Shown: piece after piece, positions 34,311-44,300 of the stretch
Position numbering within the stretch: the stretch's first letter is position 1
Layout: each line of letters opens with the position of its first letter
Assembly: GCF_003663945.1 (NCBI RefSeq)
Contig: NZ_RCCH01000008.1
Coordinates: 62,001-126,000, forward strand
Direction: 5' to 3'
DNA length: 64,000 nucleotides
DNA from: Lacinutrix venerupis
Lineage (GTDB): Bacteria; Bacteroidota; Bacteroidia; Flavobacteriales; Flavobacteriaceae
The notes under the pieces: generated by a model
The model's input: only the letters and a program-made list of their open reading frames with translations
What the model was told of the DNA's origin: nothing
Databases searched by the model: none
Program-made: the position numbers and the translations under genes

Positions 34311-35198
34311 ATGAAACGTTTTTTAATAATAATATTTGTATTAGCTATAGTTGTTTTAGCGTGTAAAAGCGAAACAGAAACTAAAGTTGAAAAAAATAAA
34401 GAGTTAGCAGCTAAACAAACAAACGAGAATTTAAAAGTAATGACGTATAACATCCGTTTGGATGTTGCTGTAGATGGCGAAAATGCATGGTCAAATAGAA
34501 AAAACTTTTTAAACTCTCAAGTCTTATTTCATGCACCAGATATTTTAGGTGTTCAAGAAGCAAGACCCAATCAAATGGCAGATTTAAAATCAGCTTTAAA
34601 AGGTTATAAATCTTCTGGAACAGGAAGAGATGGAGAGAATAAAGGAGAGTTTTCTGCATTGTTTTATAATACGAGTAAATTAAAAATAGAACAGGAAAAT
34701 ACGTTTTGGTTGTCAGAAAATCCAACAGAAATTTCTAAAGGTTGGGATGCTGCTTATCCAAGAATCTGCTCGTATGCATTATTTACTGTTTTAAATACCA
34801 ATAAAAAAGTGTGGGTTGTTAATACACATTTAGACCATGTTGGTAAAGAAGCTCAATTAAATGGAATGGATTTAATACAGAGTAAAATAGCAGAAATTAA
34901 TACTAATAATTATCCTGTAATTATTATGGGAGATTTTAATGTAGAGCCAGATAGCCAGTTAATTACTAATCTTACTAAAACCATGAACGATTCTAAGGCA
35001 ATTGCTTCAATAAAATTTGGGCCTAATGGTACATTTAATGGCTTTAAATACAATGAGCCTGTAAGTAGAAGGATAGATTATATTATGCTCTCTAAAAACA
35101 TTATTGATGTTAAAAAATATGGAGTATTGTCAAGCGCAATCGATTTTAAATTTCCTTCAGATCACTTTCCAGTTTTAGTAGAATTAAAACTGAATTAA
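34311..35198 (+). CDS. Endonuclease/exonuclease/phosphatase-family lipoprotein
   Basis: 295-residue exported lipoprotein (lipobox VLAC, Cys18) of the metal-dependent EEP fold. Conserved blocks are MTYNIRLD, VQEARPNQ, NTHLDHVG, IMGDFNVEPD, RRIDYIML and SDHFPVLVEL, so all catalytic Asp, His and Glu positions look present. The family includes phosphodiesterases and phosphatases acting on DNA, inositol phosphates and sphingomyelin; small secreted Bacteroidota members next to sugar enzymes are generally unassigned. The ATG follows the GDPD-GH16 stop with no gap, so the two are translated together. A role in removing phosphate from a released phospho-glycan is a reasonable guess but not shown. Confidence 0.88.
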   Translation: MKRFLIIIFVLAIVVLACKSETETKVEKNKELAAKQTNENLKVMTYNIRLDVAVDGENAWSNRKNFLNSQVLFHAPDILGVQEARPNQMADLKSALKGYKSSGTGRDGENKGEFSALFYNTSKLKIEQENTFWLSENPTEISKGWDAAYPRICSYALFTVLNTNKKVWVVNTHLDHVGKEAQLNGMDLIQSKIAEINTNNYPVIIMGDFNVEPDSQLITNLTKTMNDSKAIASIKFGPNGTFNGFKYNEPVSRRIDYIMLSKNIIDVKKYGVLSSAIDFKFPSDHFPVLVELKLN

Positions 35199-35211
35199 AC
35201 TAACTATAATT

Positions 35212-37533
35212 ATGAAATTTCTAACCATCTCAATGAAATATATTATTCCTTTATGCATAGCTGTAGCGCTATTTAATTATCAAAATAAAGAATCGGTTGT
35301 CAACAATTCGCCTAAAAAAGAAAAAAACATCGAAGCTAAAGTAGATTCTGTTTTAGCTTTAATGAGGGTTAATGAAAAAATAGGACAATTAGTACAATAT
35401 AGCGGAGGTTGGGATGCAACAGGACCATCATCATCAAAAGGAGATCAACACAAATTAGATAAATTAAAAAAAGGAGAAGTTGGTTCTATGTTAAACGTTT
35501 CGTCTGTAGCCACAATAAAAGAAACGCAACGTTTGGTTATGGAGCATTCTAGATTAAAAATTCCTTTAATTTTTGCTTTCGATGTTATACATGGTTATAA
35601 AACAATTTTTCCAATTCCATTAGGTGAAAGCGCAAGTTGGGATTTAGATATTATAAAACAATCTGCAGCAGTAGCAGCAAAAGAATCTGCTGCATCCGGA
35701 TTAAATTGGACGTTTGCTCCAATGATAGATGTTTCTAGAGACGCACGTTGGGGAAGAGTAATGGAAGGTGCTGGAGAAGACACATATTTAAATGCTCAAA
35801 TTGGAGTGGCTAGAATTAAAGGTTTTCAAGGAGAAGATTTGTCTAGTGTTAATACCATTGCCGCTTGTGCTAAGCATTTTGCAGGTTATGGTTTTGGTGA
35901 AGCTGGAAGAGATTATAATACGGTAAGTATTGGAGAATACGAATTACATAATACTATATTGCCACCATTTAAAGCAGCAGCAGACGCAGGCGTTGCAACA
36001 TTTATGAATTCTTTTAACGATGTCGATGGAATTCCTGCAACAGGACATAGAGGTTTGCAAAGAGATCTTTTAAAAGAGCAATGGAACTGGAATGGTTTTG
36101 TAGTTTCAGATTGGGGAAGTATAGGAGAGATGATTGCTCATGGTTATGCTAAAGATAAAAAACATGCTGCTCAAATTGCATTAAATGCGGGTAGCGATAT
36201 GGATATGGAATCTTATGCTTACGAAGCTTATTTAGAAGATTTGCTAAATGAAGGTAAAGTTACAATGTCTCAATTAGATGATGCTGTAAAGCGCATTTTA
36301 CGTATTAAATTTGAATTAGGATTGTTTGATGATCCTTATAAATACTGTAATGAAGAACGCGAGAAAACAGAAGTATACTCAAAAGAAAATTTAGAGATAG
36401 CGCGTGATGTAGCTAAAAAATCTATTGTACTTCTTAAAAACAATAATAACGTTCTGCCTTTATCTAAAAATATAAAAAGTATTGCTGTTATTGGTCCAAT
36501 GGCAGACGATAAAAATTCACCTTTAGGCAATTGGAGAGGAAAAGGAGAATATAATAGTGCAGTCTCTTTGTTAGAAGGTATAAAAGCTGCGGCAAATAAA
36601 AACACTAAAATATATTACGAAAAAGGTATTGATTTAACAATACCAACAGTTGAAGCTGGAAAAAACCAGTTTTTGCATCCTTTAAAATTTAATACCGAAG
36701 ATAATGCCGGAATTAAAAAAGCTGTAGAAGCAGCAAAAAAGGCAGAGGTTGTTTTATTAGCAATTGGAGAAGATGCATACCAAACAGGAGAAGGTAGAAG
36801 CCAAACAAATATTGGTTTCTTTGGACTTCAAAATGAACTGTTAGATGCAATTTATAAAGTAAATAAAAACATTGTTATTGTATTGTCTAATGGACGACCA
36901 ATAGATTTAAGCCGTGTGTCTAAAATGGTACCTTCGATATTAGAATGTTGGCATTTAGGATCTCAATCTGGAAACGCTATAGCAGATGTTGTTTTTGGAG
37001 ATTATAACCCATCTGGTAAATTACCAATTTCTTTTCCTCACAGCGTAGGTCAAGAGCCATTATATTATAATCAAAAAAATACAGGAAGACCTTGGAACGA
37101 CAAACATGTTACATATTCAGGTTATCAAGATGCACCTAAAACAGCTTTGTACCCATTTGGTTTTGGGTTAAGTTATACTAATTTTTCTTATTCAAATTTA
37201 AAACTTAGCGCTTCAGAAATTAATTTAAACCAAGAAATACAAGCATCTGTAACAGTCACAAACACAGGAAAAGTAGTTGGGGAAGAGGTTGTGCAACTTT
37301 ATATTAGAGACCTTGTTGCTAGTATAGTTAGACCAATAAAAGAGCTTAAAGGTTTCAAAAAAGTTGTATTAGAGCCTGGAGAGTCTAAAACCATTAGTTT
37401 TACTATAAATAATAAAACACTTCAGTTTTATAGTGTTAATAAAAAATGGGAAGTAGAACCAGGAGATTTTAACCTTTGGGTTGGTGGAGATTCTACAACT
37501 AAATTAAAAAAGTCATTTAAAGTTGTGGAATAG
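35212..37533 (+). CDS. GH3 beta-glucosidase
   Basis: 773-residue exported enzyme of BglX type. An N-terminal hydrophobic segment (a second Met at residue 8 is an alternative start) precedes the (beta/alpha)8 domain with KIGQLVQYSGG and FAPMIDVSRDARWGRVMEGAGEDT as family blocks. The nucleophile motif is FVVSDWGS (Asp300). The alpha/beta sandwich domain follows (about 400-620, SIVLLKNNNNVLPL, GEGRSQT), then a C-terminal fibronectin-III-like domain (about 670-760). It would release glucose from oligosaccharides produced by the GH16 domain encoded two genes upstream. It starts 13 bases after the EEP gene and closes the second glycan locus. No clear terminator follows. Confidence 0.94.
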   Translation: MKFLTISMKYIIPLCIAVALFNYQNKESVVNNSPKKEKNIEAKVDSVLALMRVNEKIGQLVQYSGGWDATGPSSSKGDQHKLDKLKKGEVGSMLNVSSVATIKETQRLVMEHSRLKIPLIFAFDVIHGYKTIFPIPLGESASWDLDIIKQSAAVAAKESAASGLNWTFAPMIDVSRDARWGRVMEGAGEDTYLNAQIGVARIKGFQGEDLSSVNTIAACAKHFAGYGFGEAGRDYNTVSIGEYELHNTILPPFKAAADAGVATFMNSFNDVDGIPATGHRGLQRDLLKEQWNWNGFVVSDWGSIGEMIAHGYAKDKKHAAQIALNAGSDMDMESYAYEAYLEDLLNEGKVTMSQLDDAVKRILRIKFELGLFDDPYKYCNEEREKTEVYSKENLEIARDVAKKSIVLLKNNNNVLPLSKNIKSIAVIGPMADDKNSPLGNWRGKGEYNSAVSLLEGIKAAANKNTKIYYEKGIDLTIPTVEAGKNQFLHPLKFNTEDNAGIKKAVEAAKKAEVVLLAIGEDAYQTGEGRSQTNIGFFGLQNELLDAIYKVNKNIVIVLSNGRPIDLSRVSKMVPSILECWHLGSQSGNAIADVVFGDYNPSGKLPISFPHSVGQEPLYYNQKNTGRPWNDKHVTYSGYQDAPKTALYPFGFGLSYTNFSYSNLKLSASEINLNQEIQASVTVTNTGKVVGEEVVQLYIRDLVASIVRPIKELKGFKKVVLEPGESKTISFTINNKTLQFYSVNKKWEVEPGDFNLWVGGDSTTKLKKSFKVVE

Positions 37534-37587
37534 TACGTGTTAAAATGTCATTTTGTTAAATAAAGTACGACTAAACGTTAAATTTCG

Positions 37588-37595
37588 TATTTTTG
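37588..37595 (+). promoter_or_regulatory. Flavobacterial -7 box before the GAF-domain gene
   Basis: TATTTTTG matches TAnnTTTG and ends 14 bases before ATG 37610. Its position inside a longer possible reading frame argues that translation starts at 37610. Confidence 0.5.
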
Positions 37596-37609
37596 CATTA
37601 TTTAACACA

Positions 37610-39994
37610 ATGATTTTAGACCTAAACGACAATATTAATTTACCTTTTACGTTAGAGATAAGTTTCAACAAGCTTATTGAGCGTTACGAGGAGTTGGCAA
37701 AAAGCGATGATGAGTTTATTGCTGCTAAAGCACGTCGTATACTTAAAACTCAAGAACCATATCCTATCCTAAGAGATGGTTTTAGTAAAACTTCTGTGTT
37801 AAAAAAACATGAGAAGGAAATTCAAATTTTATTACAAGATTCTTTTAGCGAAGTATTAAGTTTAAACGAAATTAAAACAGCAAGTGTTCCTTATCATAAT
37901 TTCATTTTTAATGCATCAAAACGTTTTAAAAAAATAATTAAAACAGCTGGTCCAGATTTTGAGTTAGTAATTAAAAATATGCCAGAAGACGACTGGTATA
38001 TTTTAAGTTGCACAATTATAATGGCTTTCTATTATAAATATGAAATTAATTTTAAGCGTCCACTGTATTACGAAATTCCAGATGAAAACGGTATAATTAG
38101 AATTTATAAAATACTTTACAATGCCGATTTTATGGAGGTTTTACCAACAGAAAATGCTCCAAAATTAACACAAGACGATTTTGATGAACTGTTAGATAAT
38201 TTTGAAAATATAGAGCTTTGGAAAGAAAAGTTTCCGCCGCAGAGTTATATTACTAAAGGATTTGTAATCTCTAATATTTTTGATGTTACAGATGATCAAT
38301 CTATTTCAAACATAAAAACTACTTTAATAGGAAGTAACAAGCGTAAAACAGAAGGTTTTATGGTTGACTTTCAAAAGATTTTTAGATCGCTTTTAGGAAT
38401 TCAAGATTTAGAAGTTGGTTTTTCTGTGTTTAATAAAGAAGAAAACACCTTAATGAAGTTGCACGACTCTAGTGTAAGTAGTTTTCTATTAAGAGCAAAA
38501 GAGGAGTTTAAATGCGAAAATTTATTTTGTCATTATAGTTATGACAAGATTTTAAAAAACAAAACTAATTTCACGATTTCTAATGTTGATAAAAGTTTTG
38601 AAAATGCAAAAAACAAATCGCCTCAAGTAAAAGTTTTAAAAGATCAAGGTTTTAAAAGTGCTATTTTTGCTCCAATTGCAGAGAATGGAGAGCTTTTAGC
38701 AGTGTTAGAATTAGTATCTAAAATTCCAAGAGCTTTAAATAGTATTAACTCTAACAAGCTTGCAGATGTAATGCCCTTTTTATTATCTGCTATAAAGCGT
38801 TCTAAATTAGACGAGGAAAACCTTATTCAAGCAATAATACAACGCGAATGCACATCTATACATCCAAGTGTAAAATGGAAATTTGAAAGTGCAGCTAGAC
38901 AGTTTATTAAAGAGGAGTATAACGGAAATGAAAATCCGGCTTTTAAAAAAATAAGTTTTGATAATGTTTATCCATTATTTGGGCAAATAGATGTTAAAGG
39001 CTCGTCGGAGGCAAGAAATAATGCTACTAAAAAAGATTTAGCGCTTCAATTAAAAATGGTAGAAAAAATAATTAAAACCATTTTTGAGAAAGAGCGTTTA
39101 CCAATTTTCGAACAGTTAATATTTCAAATTAAAACCTTTGAGAAAGATTTAAAAAGTAATTTTAAAGTAGATAGCGAGCAAAAGATAACTCAGTTTTTTT
39201 TATATGAAATAGCTCCTCTATTTAAATATCAATTTAAAACAAAGCCATATTTAAAAGAAGATATAGAAGATTATTTTAGTAAAATAGATTCTAGCTTAAA
39301 TGTAATTTATTACTACCGTAAAAATTATGATGACACCATTAGTTTAATTAATAAAAACATGTCATCGTTATTAGATAGAAAGCAGGTGGAAGCACAGGCA
39401 ATGTATCCACATTTTTTCGAACGTTTTAAAACAGATGGCGTAGAGCATAATATGTACATAGGCGAAGCAATAACTAAAGAAGATTCATTTAATGAACTCT
39501 ATCTTTACAACTTACGCTTATGGCAAATGCAGGTTATGATTGAGATGGAAACAGCCTTTTACAATAGGCAATTTAAATATCCAATTGCATTAGATGTCGC
39601 ATCTATGATTTTGGTTTTTAACCAGCCATTATCTATAAGATTTAGAACAGACGAAAAGCATTTTGATGTAGATGGAACTTACAATGCAAGATACGAAGTA
39701 GTAAAAAAACGTGTCGATAAGGCAAATATAAAAGGAACAGACGAGCGTATTACATCAAAAGGGAAACTAACTATTGTTTACTCGCAGCAAGAGGATGAGT
39801 TCGAATATTTAAAATATGTAAATTTCTTACAGTCTAAAAACAAATTAGGAAAAGATGTAGAAATTTTAGAGTTAGAAGATTTACAAGGTGTAACGGGCTT
39901 AAAAGCTATTAGAGTAAATATTCTATATCAAAAACAAGCAGATAAAAAAGAGTTTTACACTTACGATGATTTAATGAAAACAATTAAATCTTAA
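37610..39994 (+). CDS. GAF-domain-containing protein, Bacteroidota-specific, function unknown
   Basis: About 794 residues, soluble, no signal peptide. The start ATG 37610 (MILDLNDNINLPFTLEIS) follows a -7 box; a TTG 57 bases upstream would place that promoter within the gene. Residues about 260-410 resemble a GAF sensor domain (GFSVFNKEENTLMKLHDSSV, KDQGFKSAIFAPIAENGELLAVLELVS). The remaining helical regions, including VYPLFGQIDVKGSSEARN near residue 460, match nothing I can name with confidence. No catalytic output domain is evident. Its 3' end overlaps the convergent HD-domain gene by four bases. Family assignment comes from the GAF segment only. Confidence 0.75.
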   Translation: MILDLNDNINLPFTLEISFNKLIERYEELAKSDDEFIAAKARRILKTQEPYPILRDGFSKTSVLKKHEKEIQILLQDSFSEVLSLNEIKTASVPYHNFIFNASKRFKKIIKTAGPDFELVIKNMPEDDWYILSCTIIMAFYYKYEINFKRPLYYEIPDENGIIRIYKILYNADFMEVLPTENAPKLTQDDFDELLDNFENIELWKEKFPPQSYITKGFVISNIFDVTDDQSISNIKTTLIGSNKRKTEGFMVDFQKIFRSLLGIQDLEVGFSVFNKEENTLMKLHDSSVSSFLLRAKEEFKCENLFCHYSYDKILKNKTNFTISNVDKSFENAKNKSPQVKVLKDQGFKSAIFAPIAENGELLAVLELVSKIPRALNSINSNKLADVMPFLLSAIKRSKLDEENLIQAIIQRECTSIHPSVKWKFESAARQFIKEEYNGNENPAFKKISFDNVYPLFGQIDVKGSSEARNNATKKDLALQLKMVEKIIKTIFEKERLPIFEQLIFQIKTFEKDLKSNFKVDSEQKITQFFLYEIAPLFKYQFKTKPYLKEDIEDYFSKIDSSLNVIYYYRKNYDDTISLINKNMSSLLDRKQVEAQAMYPHFFERFKTDGVEHNMYIGEAITKEDSFNELYLYNLRLWQMQVMIEMETAFYNRQFKYPIALDVASMILVFNQPLSIRFRTDEKHFDVDGTYNARYEVVKKRVDKANIKGTDERITSKGKLTIVYSQQEDEFEYLKYVNFLQSKNKLGKDVEILELEDLQGVTGLKAIRVNILYQKQADKKEFYTYDDLMKTIKS

Positions 39995-41244
39995 CTCAAT
40001 AAGGAGTTTTTAGTATAATTTTTTGTTGTGTTTTCTACATTAATAACATCATTAAAGTCTGCATTAGGATTGTTTTTAATGGCTATGGCAAATGATATTA
40101 CAGAAACTATAATTCCAACCATAAAAACGGTATAAGTAATTCTTAGAATTCGGTATTTACGTTCTAATACTTTTCCTAAATAATATAAATCTTTAGTTAA
40201 AGAAGAATACACATAGTTTTTATCTTTTAAAAGTTCATTAATTGCCCAATCAAATTCCTTTAATTCCATTTTATGAAAATTCCCAAAGAATGTTAAGTTA
40301 ACATTTTTGTTTATAACATCTTCCTTAGTAAACTCTCCACTTGTTACGTTTGGTCTAGTTGCTATTATAGACATAACCATAGAAATAACACAAAAAAGAG
40401 TAAATATTACAGTTGGGTAAATAAGGTATGCGTTATTGTCTAGTTTAGAAATTAAATTAGCCAAAACTACAGATATAATAATTGCGTTTACAGATAATAA
40501 AATATTGGCTTTAGTATCGGCAATATCACTTAACTTAATATGGTTTCTTAAGGCAACTCTATAAAAGGTTTGAATACCTCTTTCTGGGCTTTCGTTTTTA
40601 TATTGTGCTTTGTATTTAGCTTTTATTTTTTCTTTATCAATTTTAGCTTTACTTTTTTTCTTTTTTTTCATCAACTTAACCAGATTCTTGTCTTTTTCTG
40701 GTTGCCAATTTTTTATAGCGTAAGGCGAATAATATCTATGGTTTTCACTTAAAACCTTAATGTTTTCTTTTCGCCATTCTTTAGCTGTGTAGGTTTTAAT
40801 GCCTTGTAGTTCGTATTCTTTTCTTAAGAACTCGCTTGCTTCATTAAAATATTTTTTTGCAAAATGAGAAGAGTCTGCATCACGAATAATTTCTTCTAAT
40901 TTACCATTTGGCGAATCTTTAAATTTTGTCGCCATAATACACTTGTTAACTGCTTCTATGGTCTCTTTGTCAACATCATTATCATTTAAAAATTTTGTTG
41001 CAATTTTTACACTTTCTTCCTCGTGTCCTTCTCTTGTTTTAATATAGCCAGTATCGTGAAATAAGGCTGCTAACAATAATATTTTTTCTTCATTAACATT
41101 TATTTCGGAGTTTTCAATTAATTCTTTTGTACTTTTAAACACACGCTTGGTGTGCGTAAAATCATGATATATAAAAGTATTTGGAAGATGTTCTTTAAAG
41201 AGTTCTAGAACATAATTTTCCGAAATTTCAACAATTGAAGACAT
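39991..41244 (-). CDS. HD-domain phosphohydrolase fused to a Pycsar-effector-like membrane domain
   Basis: 417 residues in two parts. Residues about 10-130 are an HD phosphohydrolase with the metal residues in place (YHDFTHTKRV with His27, AALFHDTGY with His63-Asp64, IIRDADSSHFA with Asp122 and Asp124). A very basic linker (189-212, KKKKKSKAKIDKEK) leads to a membrane domain with helices near 247-266, 273-294 and 370-391. The segment SDIADTKANILLSVNAIIIS is the hallmark of the Pycsar-system effector transmembrane family (DUF5706). Known Pycsar effectors are opened by cCMP or cUMP from a neighbouring cyclase; no cyclase gene is visible here. The HD half may hydrolyse a nucleotide signal. It is convergent with the GAF gene and divergent from the phosphatase-barrel gene. 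Confidence 0.83.
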   Translation of the reverse strand: MSSIVEISENYVLELFKEHLPNTFIYHDFTHTKRVFKSTKELIENSEINVNEEKILLLAALFHDTGYIKTREGHEEESVKIATKFLNDNDVDKETIEAVNKCIMATKFKDSPNGKLEEIIRDADSSHFAKKYFNEASEFLRKEYELQGIKTYTAKEWRKENIKVLSENHRYYSPYAIKNWQPEKDKNLVKLMKKKKKSKAKIDKEKIKAKYKAQYKNESPERGIQTFYRVALRNHIKLSDIADTKANILLSVNAIIISVVLANLISKLDNNAYLIYPTVIFTLFCVISMVMSIIATRPNVTSGEFTKEDVINKNVNLTFFGNFHKMELKEFDWAINELLKDKNYVYSSLTKDLYYLGKVLERKYRILRITYTVFMVGIIVSVISFAIAIKNNPNADFNDVINVENTTKNYTKNSLLS

Positions 41245-41303
41245 ATTTTATAAATGGTTTTAAGAAATCTAAATTACTAAAAATTAAACCAGAAAGTTAC
41301 TTT

Positions 41304-44300
41304 ATGAATAAAAATAACATTATTCTAACAGTTTTATTATTAACCTTATCAAGTTGCGCTACTTATAAAGTACAGTATAAAAATAAAGAAGAGAGTGTTA
41401 ATAAACTACCAGAGAAAGAGATAGATAGAACTTTTTTTTTAATTGGTGATGCTGGAAAATCTCCTGTTGGCGGCATGTCTTTAGGCTTACAAGCTTTTAA
41501 TAAACATATTCTTAATAAAGATACAAATAAAGATTACGCAATATTTCTGGGCGATAATATTTATCCAGATGGTTTAATTAAAGAAGGCGAAGAAGGCCAT
41601 GAAAATGCTATAAACGCATTAGATGCTCAAATAAAGTCTGTTGAAACTTTTAAAGGTAGCTCTATAATGATTCCAGGAAACCACGATTGGTATGCAGATG
41701 GAGTTCCGGGTGTAAAAAGAGAAGAAAAGTATATTGAAAAAGCTTTAGGGAAAAATACATATCAACCAGAAAATGGTTGCCCATTAGAAAGTATAAATGT
41801 AAGCGATGAGATAGAGTTAATTGTTATAGATACACAGTGGTATCTTGAAGATTGGAATAAAAATCCTACTATAAACGATAATTGCGAAATAAAAACACGT
41901 AATCGATTTTTAGAAGAATTAGAAGGAGATTTAAAAAAAGCACAAAATAAACGTGTAATCTTAGCAATGCATCATCCAATGTATACAAATGGTACACATG
42001 GAGGTTTTTTTAGCGCAAATAAGCATCTATATCCAACACAAAGTAAATTACCATTACCAATTTTAGCTTCACTAGTAGCACAGGTAAGAACACAAGGAGG
42101 TGTTTCTATTCAAGATAGATTTAACGAAAGATACAATGAGTTAATGAAACGAATAGAAACTTTAACTTTAGAGTATGATAATATAGTTATTGCATCTGGT
42201 CACGAACACTCTTTACAATACATAGAAAACAATGGGATTAAACAAATAGTTTCTGGTGCTGGAGCTAAAACATCTGCAGCAGCCTTAAGTAAAGACGGCT
42301 TATTTTCCATAGGGCAACAAGGTTTTGCAGAATTAACAGTGTTTAAAGATGGAAGTACATGGGTAAGTATATACGTATCAGAAAACGGAGAGCCAAAATT
42401 AATGTTTACAAAAGAAGTACTGCCAAAAACAAGAGATGTATTTGATGTAGAAATATTACCAGATACTTTTCCGCAAACCGTACAAGCGTCAGTTTACACT
42501 AAAGAGGAAACTGAAAAATCTGGAACTCACGAACTGTTGTTAGGCGAAAGATATCGTGATTTATATAGTACTAAAATTACTGCAAAAGTTGCTACTCTAG
42601 ATACGCTTCATGGCGGATTAGAAATAGTAAGAGCTGGTGGTGGGCACCAAACAAAATCGTTAAGATTAAAAACAAAAGATGGGAGAGAATTAAATATGAG
42701 AGCGCTTAGAAAAAGTGCTACACAATACTTGCAAACAGTATTATTTAAAGAAACTTATATCGAAGATGAATTTGATAAAACTCAAGTAGAAAGTTTTGTA
42801 CTAGATTTTTATACAGCTGCACATCCATATGCCTTTTTTGTTGTGCCAGATTTAGCAGATGCCGGAGAAGTTTATCATACCAATCCAGAATTATATTTTA
42901 TTCCAAAACACAAATATCTTGGTGATTACAATACAGATTATGGTGGAGAATTATATATGATTGAAGAACGACCAGAAGAAAATTATTCTAACGAGAGAAA
43001 TTTTGGATATGCAGACGATATAGAAAGCACTCACGATATTATTGAGAAAATTCGTGAAGACGAAAAATATAAAATCGATGAGAACTCATTTATTAGAGCT
43101 AGACTTTTCGATATGTTAATTGGCGATTGGGATAGACACCAAGACCAATGGCGTTGGGCACAATTTGACCAAGAAAATGGAGACAAATTATTTAAACCAA
43201 TCCCAAGAGATAGAGATCAAGTATTTTCAAATTTTGATGGAGCTGTATTAGATGTCTTAAAAGTATTATCTGGTTCAACAAAACAACTTCAAGTTTATGA
43301 TGCCGAATTAAAAGATATAAAGTGGATGAATAGTGCAGGAATAAAACTAGATAAAGTTTTAATTCAGAATTCAGGAAAAGAAGCATGGCTTAAACAAGCC
43401 AAATTTTTAATGGATAATATTACCGATGAGGTAATTGCCAAAGCGTTTTCAAAAGTTCCAGAAGAAACTAAAAACGAATCTCTTATAGAAATACAAGAGT
43501 TACTTAAAGGAAGACGAGCTAATATGCTTGATATAGCAGAGCGTTATTATAATTATTTAAACGAATTGGTAATTGTAACAGGAACAGATAAAGACGATTA
43601 TTTCGAAATTAACCGAATTGGAGATAATGAAACTAATGTTAAAATATCAAGAATTATAGATGGTGAAAAAGGAGAGGTTATAGTAGATAGAACTTTCAAT
43701 AAAGATATTACAAAAGAGCTTTGGATATACGGTTTAGATGATGACGATGTTTTTGAAGTAACAGGAAAAGCTAACAATTTAATTTTTACAAGAATTATTG
43801 GTGGTCAAAATAATGACACTTACATTATAAAAAACGGTAGACGTGTTCGTGTTTACGATCACAAATCAAAACCCAATACAATTAAAGAAAATAATGGAGC
43901 AAAAATTAATTTTACAGATATCTACAATAACAATCTTTTCGATTTTAATAAAAATATAAAACGATTATCTACCATTACGCCTGCAATAGCATATAATCCA
44001 GACGATGGTTTTAGTTTGGGTCTTTCTTTTATAAAAACTACTAAAGGATTTCAGCGTAATCCATATTCTCAACAACACCGTTTTAAAGGAGGTTATTTTT
44101 TTGCAACCGATGGATTTAGTATTGAATACGATGGAGAATTTGCAAATTTATTTGGAGATTGGAACTTACATGTTGCAGGTAAATTAACAAGTGAAAACTT
44201 CTCTAATAACTTTTTTGGTTATGGAAACGAAACAATAAATAATGACGACGTTTTAGACTTAAATTACAATAGAGTTAAAACAAGTATTTATATGGCTAGT

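Noticed and set aside
34411-34725. 104-codon antisense frame within the EEP gene
   Set aside because: Shadow frame with no domain; the sense strand encodes catalytic motifs.
37553-37609. Longer TTG-start N-terminus for the GAF-domain protein
   Set aside because: A perfect -7 box (37588-37595) lies inside this stretch and the residues look unlike a protein start; ATG 37610 is preferred.
41235-41303. N-terminal extension of the phosphatase-barrel protein
   Set aside because: It would hide the lipoprotein signal peptide that begins at ATG 41304 and overlaps the divergent HD gene.
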